A stretch of DNA of 41,184 nucleotides, taken from Hyphomicrobiales bacterium (GTDB lineage Bacteria; Pseudomonadota; Alphaproteobacteria; Rhizobiales; TMED25). The stretch is taken from contig JAQWOP010000017.1 in the NCBI GenBank assembly GCA_029245795.1, positions 1-41,184 of the forward strand, in the 5' to 3' direction. Below, piece after piece: positions 18,434-27,674 of this stretch (positions are counted from its first letter, which is position 1; the number at the start of each line of letters is the position of its first letter). A model generated the notes under the pieces. It did not search any database. It was not told the DNA's origin and saw only the letters and a list, made by a program, of their open reading frames with translations. The translations under genes were made by a program, and so were the position numbers.

Positions 18434-19427
18434 CTAATAGTTTTTTCGCAATCTCCATTGCAGAGTAGGTTAGAATACCATCTGCCCCAGCTCTTTTGAA
18501 ACATATTAAAGTTTCCATCATAATTTCATCAAAGTCAAGCCAGCCATTAATAGATGCTGCTTTTAAAGAAGAATATTCACCGGATACTTGGTAAGCGAAA
18601 GTTGGAGTTTTAAGTTGAGTTTTAATTTTTGAAATGATATCTAAATATGGCAATCCTGGCTTTACCATTATCATATCGGCACCTTCATAAATATCTAATT
18701 CAGCTTCTCTTATTGCTTCATTGGCATTTGAAAAATCCATTTGATATGTTTTTTTACTACCTTTCAAACTACTCTTTGTTTTAATAGCATCCCTAAATGG
18801 TCCATAGAATGCAGAAGCATATTTTGCTGCATAAGACATAATCAATGCATCACTATAGCCATTTTCTTCAAGGCTTTCTCTTATTAGCAAAACTCGTCCA
18901 TCCATCATATCGGATGGTGCCAAAATGTCTGCTCCAGCTCTAATTTGGTTTAAAGCTTGTTTTATTAATATGTCTATTGTCTTATCATTCTCTATTATAT
19001 TTCCATTCATAATACCGTCATGTCCATGAGAAGTATAAGGGTCTAGAGCAACGTCGGCCATTATACCGATACCGGGTACTTTTTCTTTAATGGCACTTAT
19101 TGCTCTACAAATTAAGTTATCATTTCTGAATGACTCCTCGGCATTTTCTGTTTTACTTTTACTATCTATAACAGGAAATATTGCAATAAGAGGTATGTGA
19201 AGATCCTTTGCAATTTTTGCAACATCGACTAATTTATCAATTGAGTACCTGTTTACTGATGGCATTGAAATAATAGGTTCTATTTTATTTTTTCCTTCCA
19301 TTACAAATAAAGGAAGAATAAGATCGTTTGTGGATAAATTGTTTTCGGCAATTAGCCGTCTAGACCATTTGAACTGTCTACTTCTTCTCATCCTAGTTTT
19401 AGGATATCCATAATTTTTATTTTGCAT
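18411..19427 (-). CDS. hemB: Delta-aminolevulinic acid dehydratase (porphobilinogen synthase)
   Basis: Condenses two 5-aminolevulinate molecules into porphobilinogen, the second common step of heme synthesis. The 338 residues carry both active-site lysines: Lys202 in SYAAKYASAF and Lys256 in MIMVKPGLPY. The metal loop reads DVALDPYTSHGHDG (125-138), with Ala127, Asp129 and Asp137 where zinc-type enzymes have cysteines. It is therefore of the zinc-independent, magnesium-using type known in Pseudomonas and rhizobia. The first 12 residues are weakly conserved, and Met13 is another possible start. hemA, the preceding enzyme, is 1.5 kb away on the other strand. Confidence 0.97.
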   Translation of the reverse strand: MQNKNYGYPKTRMRRSRQFKWSRRLIAENNLSTNDLILPLFVMEGKNKIEPIISMPSVNRYSIDKLVDVAKIAKDLHIPLIAIFPVIDSKSKTENAEESFRNDNLICRAISAIKEKVPGIGIMADVALDPYTSHGHDGIMNGNIIENDKTIDILIKQALNQIRAGADILAPSDMMDGRVLLIRESLEENGYSDALIMSYAAKYASAFYGPFRDAIKTKSSLKGSKKTYQMDFSNANEAIREAELDIYEGADMIMVKPGLPYLDIISKIKTQLKTPTFAYQVSGEYSSLKAASINGWLDFDEIMMETLICFKRAGADGILTYSAMEIAKKLLDGYKNGS

Positions 19428-19520
19428 GATCTACAGAGAATTTAAGTTAATATTTATTATTATATGTAACTATTATACTATAAAATATTAGGCTCATAAA
19501 ATATAGTAAAATATACATTG

Positions 19521-20789
19521 ATGAAAATCCAATTAAAAAATTTTTTTTTATATTCTTTAATATATCTAACTTTAGCAATAATATTGAATACTCAGGCATC
19601 GGCTGAAAAAAATGATCTTAATAATATTAATCAAGATAAATTATTTATTGTTGAGGAACCTTTCTCGGATAAAATAAAAAACTATTATCAGTTTCAACCG
19701 TTATCATTAAATTCTTCAGGCCATAAAGATATATTACTAAAATATGAATCTTATCTAGCAATTGTATCGGCGATTAAAAAATATCAACAAATTAAACTTT
19801 TAGGAGGGTGGCCAACAATCTCCAAAGATATAGAATTAAAAATTGGCAATAGATCAGAACAAATTGTCAACTTGCGAAAGAGATTGTTAATTACGGGAGA
19901 TATAAAAGCAAATATTGGGATAGAAGATGTTTTTGATGTTTTTGTCGAGGATGGGATAAAGCAATTCCAATATAGGCATGGACTGGATTCAAATGGCAAG
20001 TTAAATATGGATACAATTAATGCTTTGAATCAAACTGTTGATAGCAAACTGTCACAACTTGGTGCTAATAAAATAAGGCTATTAAATAACTTGTCAAATA
20101 TTGATGAAGCATATGTTTTAGTTAATATCCCTGCTAACAATCTATCAGTTATTCAAGATGGTGAGATTATTTTTGAAAGCAAAGTTATTGTAGGTAAAGA
20201 AGACAGGCAAACACCCCTAATTAACAGTGATATTTATGAGGTCAATTTTTTCCCCTTTTGGCATATACCAAAAAGTATTGTTGAAAAAGATATTGTTAAA
20301 GCAGTTTTGTCTGATCCAAATTATTTAAACGATAATAATATATATATTTACCAAGATTATTATTATAAAAATCCTGTTAATCCAAAATATATAGATTGGG
20401 AAACAGAAGAACCCTTACTTTTCAATTATCGTCAAAACCCTGGAAATAACAACTCACTTGGAATAGCAAAAATCAATTTTGCCAATAAGCACGCAGTATA
20501 TCTGCATGATACTCCAGAAAAACTTCTTTTTAACCAAGATATTCGTATATATAGCTCAGGGTGTGTAAGGGTTCAAAATATAGATGATCTTATAGATCTT
20601 TTGCTATCAAAGAACAAGAATTGGAGTAGGGCATTATTAAATCAAATCCTAGATAACGATGAAACAGTTACTATTAAATTAAATGAGCAAATTCCGATAA
20701 AGATAATATATCTATCCGCATGGGCAGGGGATGGAAAAGTTCACTTTAGAAGGGATATTTATGGAAGAGATGGGATAAAAAGTTTATGA
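19521..20789 (+). CDS. L,D-transpeptidase, YcbB/LdtD-like
   Basis: Probably forms 3-3 cross-links in peptidoglycan or attaches proteins to it. The 422 residues begin with a signal peptide (FFLYSLIYLTLAIIL...ASA). A peptidoglycan-binding-1 fold follows at about 108-170 (EQIVNLRKRL...FQYRHGLDSNGKLN), and then the YkuD catalytic domain. The active site is His329 in YLHDTP and Cys348 in SSGCVRVQN. The insert and the FFPFWHIPKSI segment match the large YcbB class rather than small ErfK-type enzymes. The start is the ATG at 19521, after an in-frame TTG. It is divergent from hemB, with 93 nt between the two starts. Confidence 0.93.
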   Translation: MKIQLKNFFLYSLIYLTLAIILNTQASAEKNDLNNINQDKLFIVEEPFSDKIKNYYQFQPLSLNSSGHKDILLKYESYLAIVSAIKKYQQIKLLGGWPTISKDIELKIGNRSEQIVNLRKRLLITGDIKANIGIEDVFDVFVEDGIKQFQYRHGLDSNGKLNMDTINALNQTVDSKLSQLGANKIRLLNNLSNIDEAYVLVNIPANNLSVIQDGEIIFESKVIVGKEDRQTPLINSDIYEVNFFPFWHIPKSIVEKDIVKAVLSDPNYLNDNNIYIYQDYYYKNPVNPKYIDWETEEPLLFNYRQNPGNNNSLGIAKINFANKHAVYLHDTPEKLLFNQDIRIYSSGCVRVQNIDDLIDLLLSKNKNWSRALLNQILDNDETVTIKLNEQIPIKIIYLSAWAGDGKVHFRRDIYGRDGIKSL

Positions 20790-20830
20790 AAAACATAACA
20801 AAAAACCCTTATTAATAATAAAATAAAAGC

Positions 20831-20870
20831 TATCCCCGTATACTGAAAATTAAATAATATTAAGGGGATA
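20831..20870. repeat. Perfect inverted repeat upstream of hemA
   Basis: TATCCCC (20831-20837) and GGGGATA (20864-20870) form perfect 7-bp arms around a 26-bp AT-only-like spacer. Runs of four C and four G are rare in DNA this AT-rich. The repeat lies in the 134-nt gap between the L,D-transpeptidase stop and the hemA start, 54 nt before the ATG. It could be an operator, part of a hemA leader, or a weak terminator for the upstream gene; there is no clear T run right after it. Confidence 0.5.
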
Positions 20871-20923
20871 AATAATTTGTAATTTTGTACTAAAAATATT
20901 ATGTATTATTTGAAAGGTGACAT

Positions 20924-22147
20924 ATGATGAGAAATCAATATATACAATATATAGAAGAGGCTATTGATACTGTAATTAATGAGGGAAGATACAGAACTTT
21001 CGCAAATATTACTAGATCATGTGGCGATTTTCCTCATGCAACATTATTTAATGAGACTGATGCCGATAAAAGAATTACGGTTTGGTGTTCAAACGATTAC
21101 CTTGGTATGGGACAAAACAAAGATGTACTCCAATCTATAAAGCTTACTTTAGACACTAATGGCGGTGGATCAGGTGGTACTAGGAATATATCGGGCACAA
21201 CCAACCATCACGTTCTATTGGAAGCTAAGATTGCTGAATTACATCACAAAGAATCTGCTTTGTTGTTCTCATCGGGTTATGTGGCAAATGATGCAACTTT
21301 ATCAACATTATCAAAATTAATACCAAATTTAATAGTTTTATCAGACGAGAGCAATCATGCTTCAATGATAGAAGGAATTAGACATGGTGGGGCGCCTAAG
21401 ATGATATTCAAGCACAATGATATGCAAGATCTAGAGAATAAGCTTGAAAAAGTTGGGTATGAAAAAAATAAAATTATTGTATTTGAATCTGTATATTCAA
21501 TGGATGGTGATATAGCAAAGGTCAAAGAAATATGTGATTTAGCTGAAAAATACAATGCATTGACTTATATTGATGAAGTTCATGCCGTAGGGTTATATGG
21601 AGAAAAAGGTGGAGGTGTTGCAGAGCAGGTAAATGAGTTAAATCGTATTGATATTATAGAAGGAACTCTAGCAAAGGCTTATGGGCTTATTGGGGGTTAT
21701 ATAGCTGGTGATAGATGCTTGGTGGATGCAATTAGATCATATGCCCCTGGATTTATTTTTACTACATCTTTGCCGCCATCTATAGCTGCTGGTGCATATA
21801 CGAGCATTGAACATCTTCAATACTCTGACATTGAAAGAAAGAAGATGCATCAGAATGTAAATCTGATCAAAGATAAGTTAAACAGATTGCAACTTCCTCT
21901 TATAAAGAATAATAGTCATATTGTTCCAATTTTAGTTGGTGATCCAATTGTTACAAAAAAGGTAACGGATGAATTGTTAAATGAATTCAACATATATGTT
22001 CAACCAATAAATTATCCAACTGTACCAAAGGGCACTGAAAGACTTCGCATAACCGCTAGCCCTTTTCATACAAACCAAGATATTGATCATTTATTGAGCT
22101 CATTAGACATTATCTGGAAAAATATGAAAATTGCTAGAGCCGCTTAA
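20924..22147 (+). CDS. hemA: 5-aminolevulinate synthase
   Basis: Condenses glycine and succinyl-CoA to 5-aminolevulinate, the C4 (Shemin) route found in alphaproteobacteria and mitochondria; its presence is a strong taxonomic marker. The 407 residues show the alpha-oxoamine synthase features: [10 protein letters not shown] near 54-63, the [14 protein letters not shown] loop, the [11 protein letters not shown] motif with the PLP-binding Asp, and the Schiff-base Lys251 in [15 protein letters not shown] lies 5 nt before the ATG; a second ATG follows directly. glyA starts 22 nt downstream. Serine hydroxymethyltransferase makes glycine, the hemA substrate, so the pairing is sensible. Confidence 0.97.
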   Translation: MMRNQYIQYIEEAIDTVINEGRYRTFANITRSCGDFPHATLFNETDADKRITVWCSNDYLGMGQNKDVLQSIKLTLDTNGGGSGGTRNISGTTNHHVLLEAKIAELHHKESALLFSSGYVANDATLSTLSKLIPNLIVLSDESNHASMIEGIRHGGAPKMIFKHNDMQDLENKLEKVGYEKNKIIVFESVYSMDGDIAKVKEICDLAEKYNALTYIDEVHAVGLYGEKGGGVAEQVNELNRIDIIEGTLAKAYGLIGGYIAGDRCLVDAIRSYAPGFIFTTSLPPSIAAGAYTSIEHLQYSDIERKKMHQNVNLIKDKLNRLQLPLIKNNSHIVPILVGDPIVTKKVTDELLNEFNIYVQPINYPTVPKGTERLRITASPFHTNQDIDHLLSSLDIIWKNMKIARAA

Positions 22148-22169
22148 TAAATTATTTAATGGAGTAAAA

Positions 22170-23447
22170 ATGAAAAAAGATTTCTTTACCAGCCAAATAT
22201 CAGAGACTGATCCGGATGTATATCAATCAATCCAAAGAGAAATTGATAGACAAAAGTACGGAATTGAATTAATTGCATCTGAAAATATTGTTTCACGTGC
22301 TGTCCTCGAAGCTCAGGGATCAATTTTGACAAATAAATATGCTGAAGGTTATCCAAAAAAGAGATATTATGGCGGTTGTATGTTTGTTGACGAAACAGAG
22401 CAATTGGCAATTGACCGTGCTAAAGAATTATTTAATTGTAATTTCGCAAATGTTCAACCACATTCTGGCTCTCAAGCAAATCAAGCGGTGATGCTGGCAT
22501 TATTATCTCCAGGAGATACTTTTATGGGAATGTCTCTTGCGGCGGGAGGTCATCTAACACATGGAGCTCGTCCAAATTTATCAGGTAAATGGTTTGAGGC
22601 AGTTGGGTATGGGGTTAGAGAACAAGACGCACTCATTGATTACGATGAAATATATAAAGAGGCCTCTATAAAAAAACCAAAATTGATTATTGCTGGTGGA
22701 TCGGCATATCCAAGAATAATCGACTTTACAAAATTTAGAGAAATTTGTGATGAAATTAATGCCTATCTGCTTGTTGATATGGCTCATTTTTCAGGTTTAG
22801 TTGCAGGTGGAGCTTATCCTAGCCCATTTCCTTATGCGGATATTGTAACTAGTACAACCCATAAAGTGCTAAGGGGACCAAGGGGAGGCTTAATTCTTAC
22901 TAATAATGAAGAAATTAATAAAAAAATTAACTCTGCTATATTTCCTGGATTACAAGGTGGCCCAATGTGTCATATTATTGCTGCAAAGGCAGTCGCCTTT
23001 AAAGAAGCTCTGTCTGATTCATTCAAAGATTATGCAAATCAGGTAGTTAAAAATTCTGTTATATTAGCTGATACCATTCAAAAAAGAGGTTTTGATATTG
23101 TTTCAGGAGGAACAGAAACACATTTATCACTTATTGATTTAAGGCCAAAGGGATTGACCGGAAAACTTGCTGAAAAATCATTGGAAAATGCTGGAATAAC
23201 TTGTAACAAAAATGGAATTCCATTTGATCCTGAGTCTCCTTTTATTACTTCAGGTATTCGCTTGGGAACTCCTGCAGCAACATCACGAGGTTTTAAGGAA
23301 GAAGAATTTATTAAAGTAGGGAATCTTATTGGAGATGTTTTGGATGACTTATCTATAAATAAAGAGGATAATATTATAACAGAGAAGGAAGTTTGTAAAA
23401 AAGTTTTAGAATTGTGTAATGAGTTTCCAATTTATCCATTATTATAA
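22170..23447 (+). CDS. glyA: Serine hydroxymethyltransferase
   Basis: Interconverts serine and glycine with tetrahydrofolate, supplying one-carbon units and glycine. I use the ATG at 22170, because GGAG lies 5 nt upstream and the N-terminus then fits the family; the longer frame reads back into hemA. The 425 residues hold [10 protein letters not shown] near 33-42, [26 protein letters not shown] and the PLP-binding Lys232 in [13 protein letters not shown]. Length is typical. nrdR follows after 17 nt. This glyA-nrdR-ribD order is widespread in alphaproteobacteria. Confidence 0.97.
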   Translation: MKKDFFTSQISETDPDVYQSIQREIDRQKYGIELIASENIVSRAVLEAQGSILTNKYAEGYPKKRYYGGCMFVDETEQLAIDRAKELFNCNFANVQPHSGSQANQAVMLALLSPGDTFMGMSLAAGGHLTHGARPNLSGKWFEAVGYGVREQDALIDYDEIYKEASIKKPKLIIAGGSAYPRIIDFTKFREICDEINAYLLVDMAHFSGLVAGGAYPSPFPYADIVTSTTHKVLRGPRGGLILTNNEEINKKINSAIFPGLQGGPMCHIIAAKAVAFKEALSDSFKDYANQVVKNSVILADTIQKRGFDIVSGGTETHLSLIDLRPKGLTGKLAEKSLENAGITCNKNGIPFDPESPFITSGIRLGTPAATSRGFKEEEFIKVGNLIGDVLDDLSINKEDNIITEKEVCKKVLELCNEFPIYPLL

Positions 23448-23464
23448 AAATATTATAAAAAAAA

Positions 23465-23923
23465 ATGAGATGTCCGTACTGTTCAAATAAAGAAACTCAA
23501 GTAAGAGATTCAAGGCCTTCAGAGGATAATTCTACAATAAGAAGAAGAAGGGTCTGTCCTGGCTGTGGAGGCAGATTTACAACCTTTGAAAGAGTGCAAT
23601 TAAGAGAGTTGTATGTTCTTAAAAGAACAGGAGAGAAAGTTATATTTGATAGAGATAAGTTAATGAGATCTGTTCAGGTCGCGACGCGTAAAAGGCCTGT
23701 TGAAATAGATACTCTTGAACAAATGGTTTCTGGAATTGTAAGGCAACTTGAAAATAGAGGTGAAACCGATGTTAGTACTGAACTTATTGGAAAGCTTATT
23801 ATGGAAGGTTTACGGCAAATAGACGAAGTTTCATATGTTAGATTTGCATCAGTCTATAAAAATTTTAGAGAAGCAAAAGATTTTGAAGAAATTCTTGAAG
23901 AAATTTCTGACAATAATAATTAA
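23465..23923 (+). CDS. nrdR: Transcriptional repressor NrdR
   Basis: A nucleotide-sensing repressor of ribonucleotide reductase genes. The 152 residues start with a zinc ribbon: Cys3, Cys6, Cys31 and Cys34, in CPYC and CPGC, with the basic RRRRV and FTTFERV segments. An ATP-cone domain covers about 49-139 ([16 protein letters not shown]). Length is typical. The ribosome-binding site is an A-rich stretch without a clear Shine-Dalgarno. No nrd gene or evident NrdR-box pair is seen in this window, so its targets lie elsewhere. Confidence 0.97.
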   Translation: MRCPYCSNKETQVRDSRPSEDNSTIRRRRVCPGCGGRFTTFERVQLRELYVLKRTGEKVIFDRDKLMRSVQVATRKRPVEIDTLEQMVSGIVRQLENRGETDVSTELIGKLIMEGLRQIDEVSYVRFASVYKNFREAKDFEEILEEISDNNN

Positions 23924-23946
23924 TAATTTATATATTCATATATATT

Positions 23947-25089
23947 ATGAGATTTAATTCCTACGATATCAGTTATATGCGCTTTGCATTGCAAATTTCT
24001 TCTAAAGAACAAGGTCAGGTATGGCCAAATCCATCTGTTGGATGTGTTGTTGTAAGTCCAAAAGATAAAAACCTAAAACAATTGGATATAATTGTCGGCA
24101 CGGGATATACTGGAAAGAACGGGATTCCTCATGCGGAAGTGGCAGCCTTATCTGAAGCAAAAGGTAAGACAGTAGGATCAATTCTTTATGTTACATTGGA
24201 GCCATGCTGTCACTTCGGTAAAACATCTCCCTGTACAAAAGAAATAATAAAAAATGGTATATCTCGTGTTGTCATAGCCATGATTGATCCAAATCCATTA
24301 GTTTCTGGTAAGGGAATAAAAGAACTTGAGGATAATGGTGTAGAAGTGTTAGTTGGTTGTTGTGAAAAAGAAGCAATAATTCAAAACTCAGGTTTTATTT
24401 CTAGAATTACTAAAAACAGACCCTTTGTATCTTTAAAGTTAGCTGTAACCAAGGACAATTTTATATGTTCCTCTGTCAAAGGAAGATTAAAAATTACTAG
24501 TCAAAAGGTTGATGAGTACATTCACGCCTTAAGGGCAAAATATGATGGTTTGTTAATAGGCAATGGAACTTTCATGAAGGATAATCCAAAACTTAATGTT
24601 AGGCTTCAGGGCTATGATAACCATACTCCATGTAAATTTATTTTATCAAGTACAGGTGAAATTGATTCGGGTTCTAATCTTTTCATGGGTAGATTTGACA
24701 GGCCTTTATACTTAATAATAGGTAATGAGGTAACCGAGGCTAAAATTAATCAGTTAAAAGAAAATAATATAAATATAATACAAGTTGAAAGTGATCAGCA
24801 AAAAGGGCTATTAAGTCTTGAAGAAACATTATATAAAATTGGAGATATTGGTATTAATAAACTATTGATTGAGCCTGGTATCAATTTATTTAAGAATTTA
24901 ATAAAGGAAAACATTCCTGACGATATATATATATTTAAATCTAAAACTAATATAGGAAATGAAGGTATATTTATTAAGGAATTTGAGGATTTATTTGCAG
25001 ATAGTAATGCTAATTTTAAATTGTCTTATAAAAGAGAAGTTTTTGATTGTGAACTGATCTATTATAAAAAACGGGTAGGAGATAATTGA
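23947..25089 (+). CDS. ribD: Bifunctional riboflavin deaminase/reductase RibD
   Basis: Carries out the second and third steps of riboflavin synthesis: deamination of the pyrimidine, then reduction of the ribosyl side chain. The N-terminal deaminase has the zinc site His62-Ala-Glu64 plus Cys87 and Cys96 in EPCCHFGKTSPC, with the general-acid Glu64 intact. The C-terminal reductase (about 155-370) shows RPFVSLKLAVT and LIEPGINLF, where the family usually has LxEGG. 380 residues, normal length. It directly abuts ribE: the ribE ATG is the next base after its stop. Confidence 0.95.
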   Translation: MRFNSYDISYMRFALQISSKEQGQVWPNPSVGCVVVSPKDKNLKQLDIIVGTGYTGKNGIPHAEVAALSEAKGKTVGSILYVTLEPCCHFGKTSPCTKEIIKNGISRVVIAMIDPNPLVSGKGIKELEDNGVEVLVGCCEKEAIIQNSGFISRITKNRPFVSLKLAVTKDNFICSSVKGRLKITSQKVDEYIHALRAKYDGLLIGNGTFMKDNPKLNVRLQGYDNHTPCKFILSSTGEIDSGSNLFMGRFDRPLYLIIGNEVTEAKINQLKENNINIIQVESDQQKGLLSLEETLYKIGDIGINKLLIEPGINLFKNLIKENIPDDIYIFKSKTNIGNEGIFIKEFEDLFADSNANFKLSYKREVFDCELIYYKKRVGDN

Positions 25090-25692
25090 ATGTTTACCGG
25101 TATAATTATAGAAACAGGTATTATCAGGAATTTGATTAGAAAAGATAGTGAAATTGAATTGTCAATCTTTTCAAAAAATATCAAACCTATTAAAGATGGT
25201 ATGTCAATATCATGTGCAGGGATATGTCTAACTGTAACTTCTTATAAAGAATTAGAGGATGGTGTGTTATTTACGGTATATATATCATCGGAAACTACTA
25301 ACAGCACTTCAATAGCAGAATATAATTTGGGAGATTTAATCAACCTAGAAAAAAGTCTTTCTTTAGGAGATGAAATGAGTGGACATATTGTTCAGGGACA
25401 CATTGATTCTACAGCTGAAATAATTGAAAAATACCGAGTTAGTGAATCCACGATATTTAAATTTAAAACGCAATCTAAATTTATGAAATATATTGTACCA
25501 AAAGGTTCAGTCGCGCTTGATGGCACATCACTTACAGTTAATCATGTTAATAATAATAATTTTGATATAAATATAATTCCATACACGTTAGAACACACTA
25601 CGTGGAATATTAAAGAAGTTGGTGATAAAGTAAATTTAGAAATTGATTTAGTTGCCAGGTATGTGGTCCATAATAATAAATCAAATGCTTAG
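25090..25692 (+). CDS. ribE: Riboflavin synthase, alpha subunit
   Basis: Converts two 6,7-dimethyl-8-ribityllumazines into riboflavin. The 200 residues form the two tandem lumazine-binding repeats: the first begins MFTGIIIETGII with the GICLTVTS segment, the second has SGHIVQGHID near 98-107 and GSVALDGTSLTVN. The name ribE follows common practice; some systems call it ribC. No gap separates it from ribD, and ribH begins 8 nt later. No ribBA gene lies between them, unlike in many alphaproteobacterial rib clusters. Confidence 0.96.
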   Translation: MFTGIIIETGIIRNLIRKDSEIELSIFSKNIKPIKDGMSISCAGICLTVTSYKELEDGVLFTVYISSETTNSTSIAEYNLGDLINLEKSLSLGDEMSGHIVQGHIDSTAEIIEKYRVSESTIFKFKTQSKFMKYIVPKGSVALDGTSLTVNHVNNNNFDINIIPYTLEHTTWNIKEVGDKVNLEIDLVARYVVHNNKSNA

Positions 25693-25700
25693 GGGTATTT

Positions 25701-26117
25701 ATGGGTGAAGTTTTAATTGTTGATGCAAATTATTATAAAGAAATATCAGAAAATTTGTTAAATGGAATAAGAGAATTTTCTAAGATAACAAGTGCAAAGT
25801 TTGATTATGTTGAGGTTTCCGGAGCATTAGAAGTGCCTCTAGCAATTAATATCATTCTGCAAAAGAAGTCTTATGATGGTGTAATTGGAGTTGGATGTGT
25901 TATCAGGGGAGAAACTGAACATTATGATATTGTGGCAAATTTATCAGCAAAAGGTCTAATGGATACATCTATTAAATATAATATTCCAATAACAAATGCC
26001 ATACTTACAGTAAATAATTACCAGCAAGCCCTAGAACGCTCAGATCCTCAAAAAAAAAATAGAGGAGGGCATGCAGCAAATGCTCTTTGGGGATTGATGA
26101 AAATTGATCTAAAATAG
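25701..26117 (+). CDS. ribH: 6,7-dimethyl-8-ribityllumazine synthase
   Basis: Joins the RibD product with dihydroxybutanone phosphate to form the riboflavin precursor lumazine. The 138 residues are on the short side, but all motifs are present: the VSGALEVPLAI turn (39-49), GVGCVIRGETEHYDIV with catalytic His74, and KKNRGGHAANALWGL at the C-terminus. An A10 run (26050-26059) within the KKN codons could cause slippage. A GGGG motif lies 5 nt before the ATG. nusB follows after 14 nt, the usual partner. Confidence 0.95.
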   Translation: MGEVLIVDANYYKEISENLLNGIREFSKITSAKFDYVEVSGALEVPLAINIILQKKSYDGVIGVGCVIRGETEHYDIVANLSAKGLMDTSIKYNIPITNAILTVNNYQQALERSDPQKKNRGGHAANALWGLMKIDLK

Positions 26118-26131
26118 AACAATAAAACAAT

Positions 26132-26593
26132 ATGCAGAATAAAAGAAAAATTCTTTCAATAACAAGGTTAGTTGTTGTTCAATCACTATATCAAATGGAT
26201 ATGGCAGGAACAGATATTGATGTAATTCTCAAAGAATACAAAAGTAGGGTTATTTTTGATAACAAAGACGATAAAATGATTAAGGATATCAATTTAAATT
26301 TATATAAAGAAATCCTTACAGGGGTTTATGAAAAACAAGAGTCCATTGATAACCAAATAAAGATTTTTCTTGATAAAAAATGGTCTTACGGTCGTATAGA
26401 TGTTACTTTAAGAGCTATTCTAAGGGCTGCTGTATACGAATTGTTATTTGCTCCTGAAACTCCCTTCAAAGTAGTTATAAATGAATATTTAAATATAGCA
26501 CAGTCATTTTATTCAGAAAAAGAACCAGAATTTCTTAATGCTATTTTAGATAAAGTTGCAAAATCTAATTTAAAGATAACTACTGATGGATGA
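26132..26593 (+). CDS. nusB: Transcription antitermination factor NusB
   Basis: Binds boxA RNA with NusE (S10) and helps prevent early termination in rRNA operons. The all-helical 153-residue protein shows RLVVVQSLYQMD near 12-23, the RIDVTLRAILRAAVYEL segment near 88-104, and PFKVVINEYLNIAQSFYSEKEPEFLNAILDKVAK at the end. Length is normal. It overlaps thiL by 8 nt. The ribH-nusB-thiL order is conserved in many proteobacteria. Confidence 0.96.
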   Translation: MQNKRKILSITRLVVVQSLYQMDMAGTDIDVILKEYKSRVIFDNKDDKMIKDINLNLYKEILTGVYEKQESIDNQIKIFLDKKWSYGRIDVTLRAILRAAVYELLFAPETPFKVVINEYLNIAQSFYSEKEPEFLNAILDKVAKSNLKITTDG

Positions 26594-27560
26594 AAAATTA
26601 ATTATAAAAAAATATTTTAGTCCTCTTTCGCATCCAGTTGATTCGTTTGGTTTATCAGACGATGTTGCTCAAATAAATGTAAAAAATAATTCTCAAGTCG
26701 TGTTTAATCAGGATAGTTTAGTTGCGGGAACACATTTTTTTTCTTCAGATGATCCAAAGCATATTGCTAAAAAATCAATAAGAGTAAATGTATCAGATGT
26801 TATTTCAAAAGGGGTTATCCCATATGGGTATTTTTTATCGATAGCTTTAGATAAAACCATAAACGAAAATTGGATAAAAAGATTTTGTAGGGGATTATCA
26901 GAAGATCAGAAGAAATATAATATTAAATTACTTGGTGGAGATACTGTTTCATCAGAAAATGGATTATTCATTACAATTAATATGATTAGCAAGTCAAGTC
27001 ATGAAGTTATAAAAAGATCTACTGCGATAACTGGAAACTCAATATATGTTAGTGGCTTTATTGGAGATAGCGCTATTGGTCTGAGTTTGATCAAGAATAA
27101 GTCATTGCAAGAGCATCTATCAGAAAAGCATATAAATTATTTATTAATGAAATATCATCTTCCTGATCCTAAATTTAATATAGTAGGATTATTGAGGTCT
27201 TTTGCATCAAGTTCAATGGACACAACTGATGGGTTATTTCATGATTTAAAAACTCTTTCGCAGACATCTGGTGTAAATTTTCATATTGATAAAAATAAAA
27301 TACCTTATTCAAGAGCTGCAGGAGCATTTTTGAAACATAATAATAATTTTGATTTAGCTTATTTTGGCGGTGATGATTATCAAACAATATTTACTGCAAA
27401 TAAAAAAAATCACTCTAATATCATTGAGTTTGCAAAAAAAATTAAAGTCAAAATTACACAGATTGGATTTGTTGGAGATAAACAAAGGAAACCCATATTA
27501 TTTGATGAAAATAATGAAAGAATATCTAATAGTATAAACACTTTTAAACACTTCAAGTGA
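26586..27560 (+). CDS. thiL: Thiamine-monophosphate kinase
   Basis: Phosphorylates thiamine monophosphate to thiamine diphosphate, the active cofactor. The 324 residues carry the family's acidic metal sites: NQDSLVAGTHF at about 41-51, GGDTVSS near 118-124, MDTTDGL near 214-220 and GGDDYQTIF near 260. The N-terminal FGLSDDVAQI replaces the more usual GDDAA motif but keeps two Asp. It overlaps nusB by 8 nt, so translation is likely coupled. A 114-nt gap follows before hppA. Confidence 0.94.
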   Translation: MDEKLIIKKYFSPLSHPVDSFGLSDDVAQINVKNNSQVVFNQDSLVAGTHFFSSDDPKHIAKKSIRVNVSDVISKGVIPYGYFLSIALDKTINENWIKRFCRGLSEDQKKYNIKLLGGDTVSSENGLFITINMISKSSHEVIKRSTAITGNSIYVSGFIGDSAIGLSLIKNKSLQEHLSEKHINYLLMKYHLPDPKFNIVGLLRSFASSSMDTTDGLFHDLKTLSQTSGVNFHIDKNKIPYSRAAGAFLKHNNNFDLAYFGGDDYQTIFTANKKNHSNIIEFAKKIKVKITQIGFVGDKQRKPILFDENNERISNSINTFKHFK

Positions 27561-27674
27561 TTTTAGAAGTGAATATTTCTTAATTTCTTGCCATTACCCA
27601 AAAACTAATTTAATAAAGAGATAAATTTTTATTTCAATAAGACATTATTTTACAAACAATTTATAGAGGAAACA

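Noticed and set aside
23924-23946. FMN riboswitch before ribD
   Set aside because: Only 23 nt separate nrdR and ribD, far too short for the FMN element, and no conserved core is seen in the neighbourhood.
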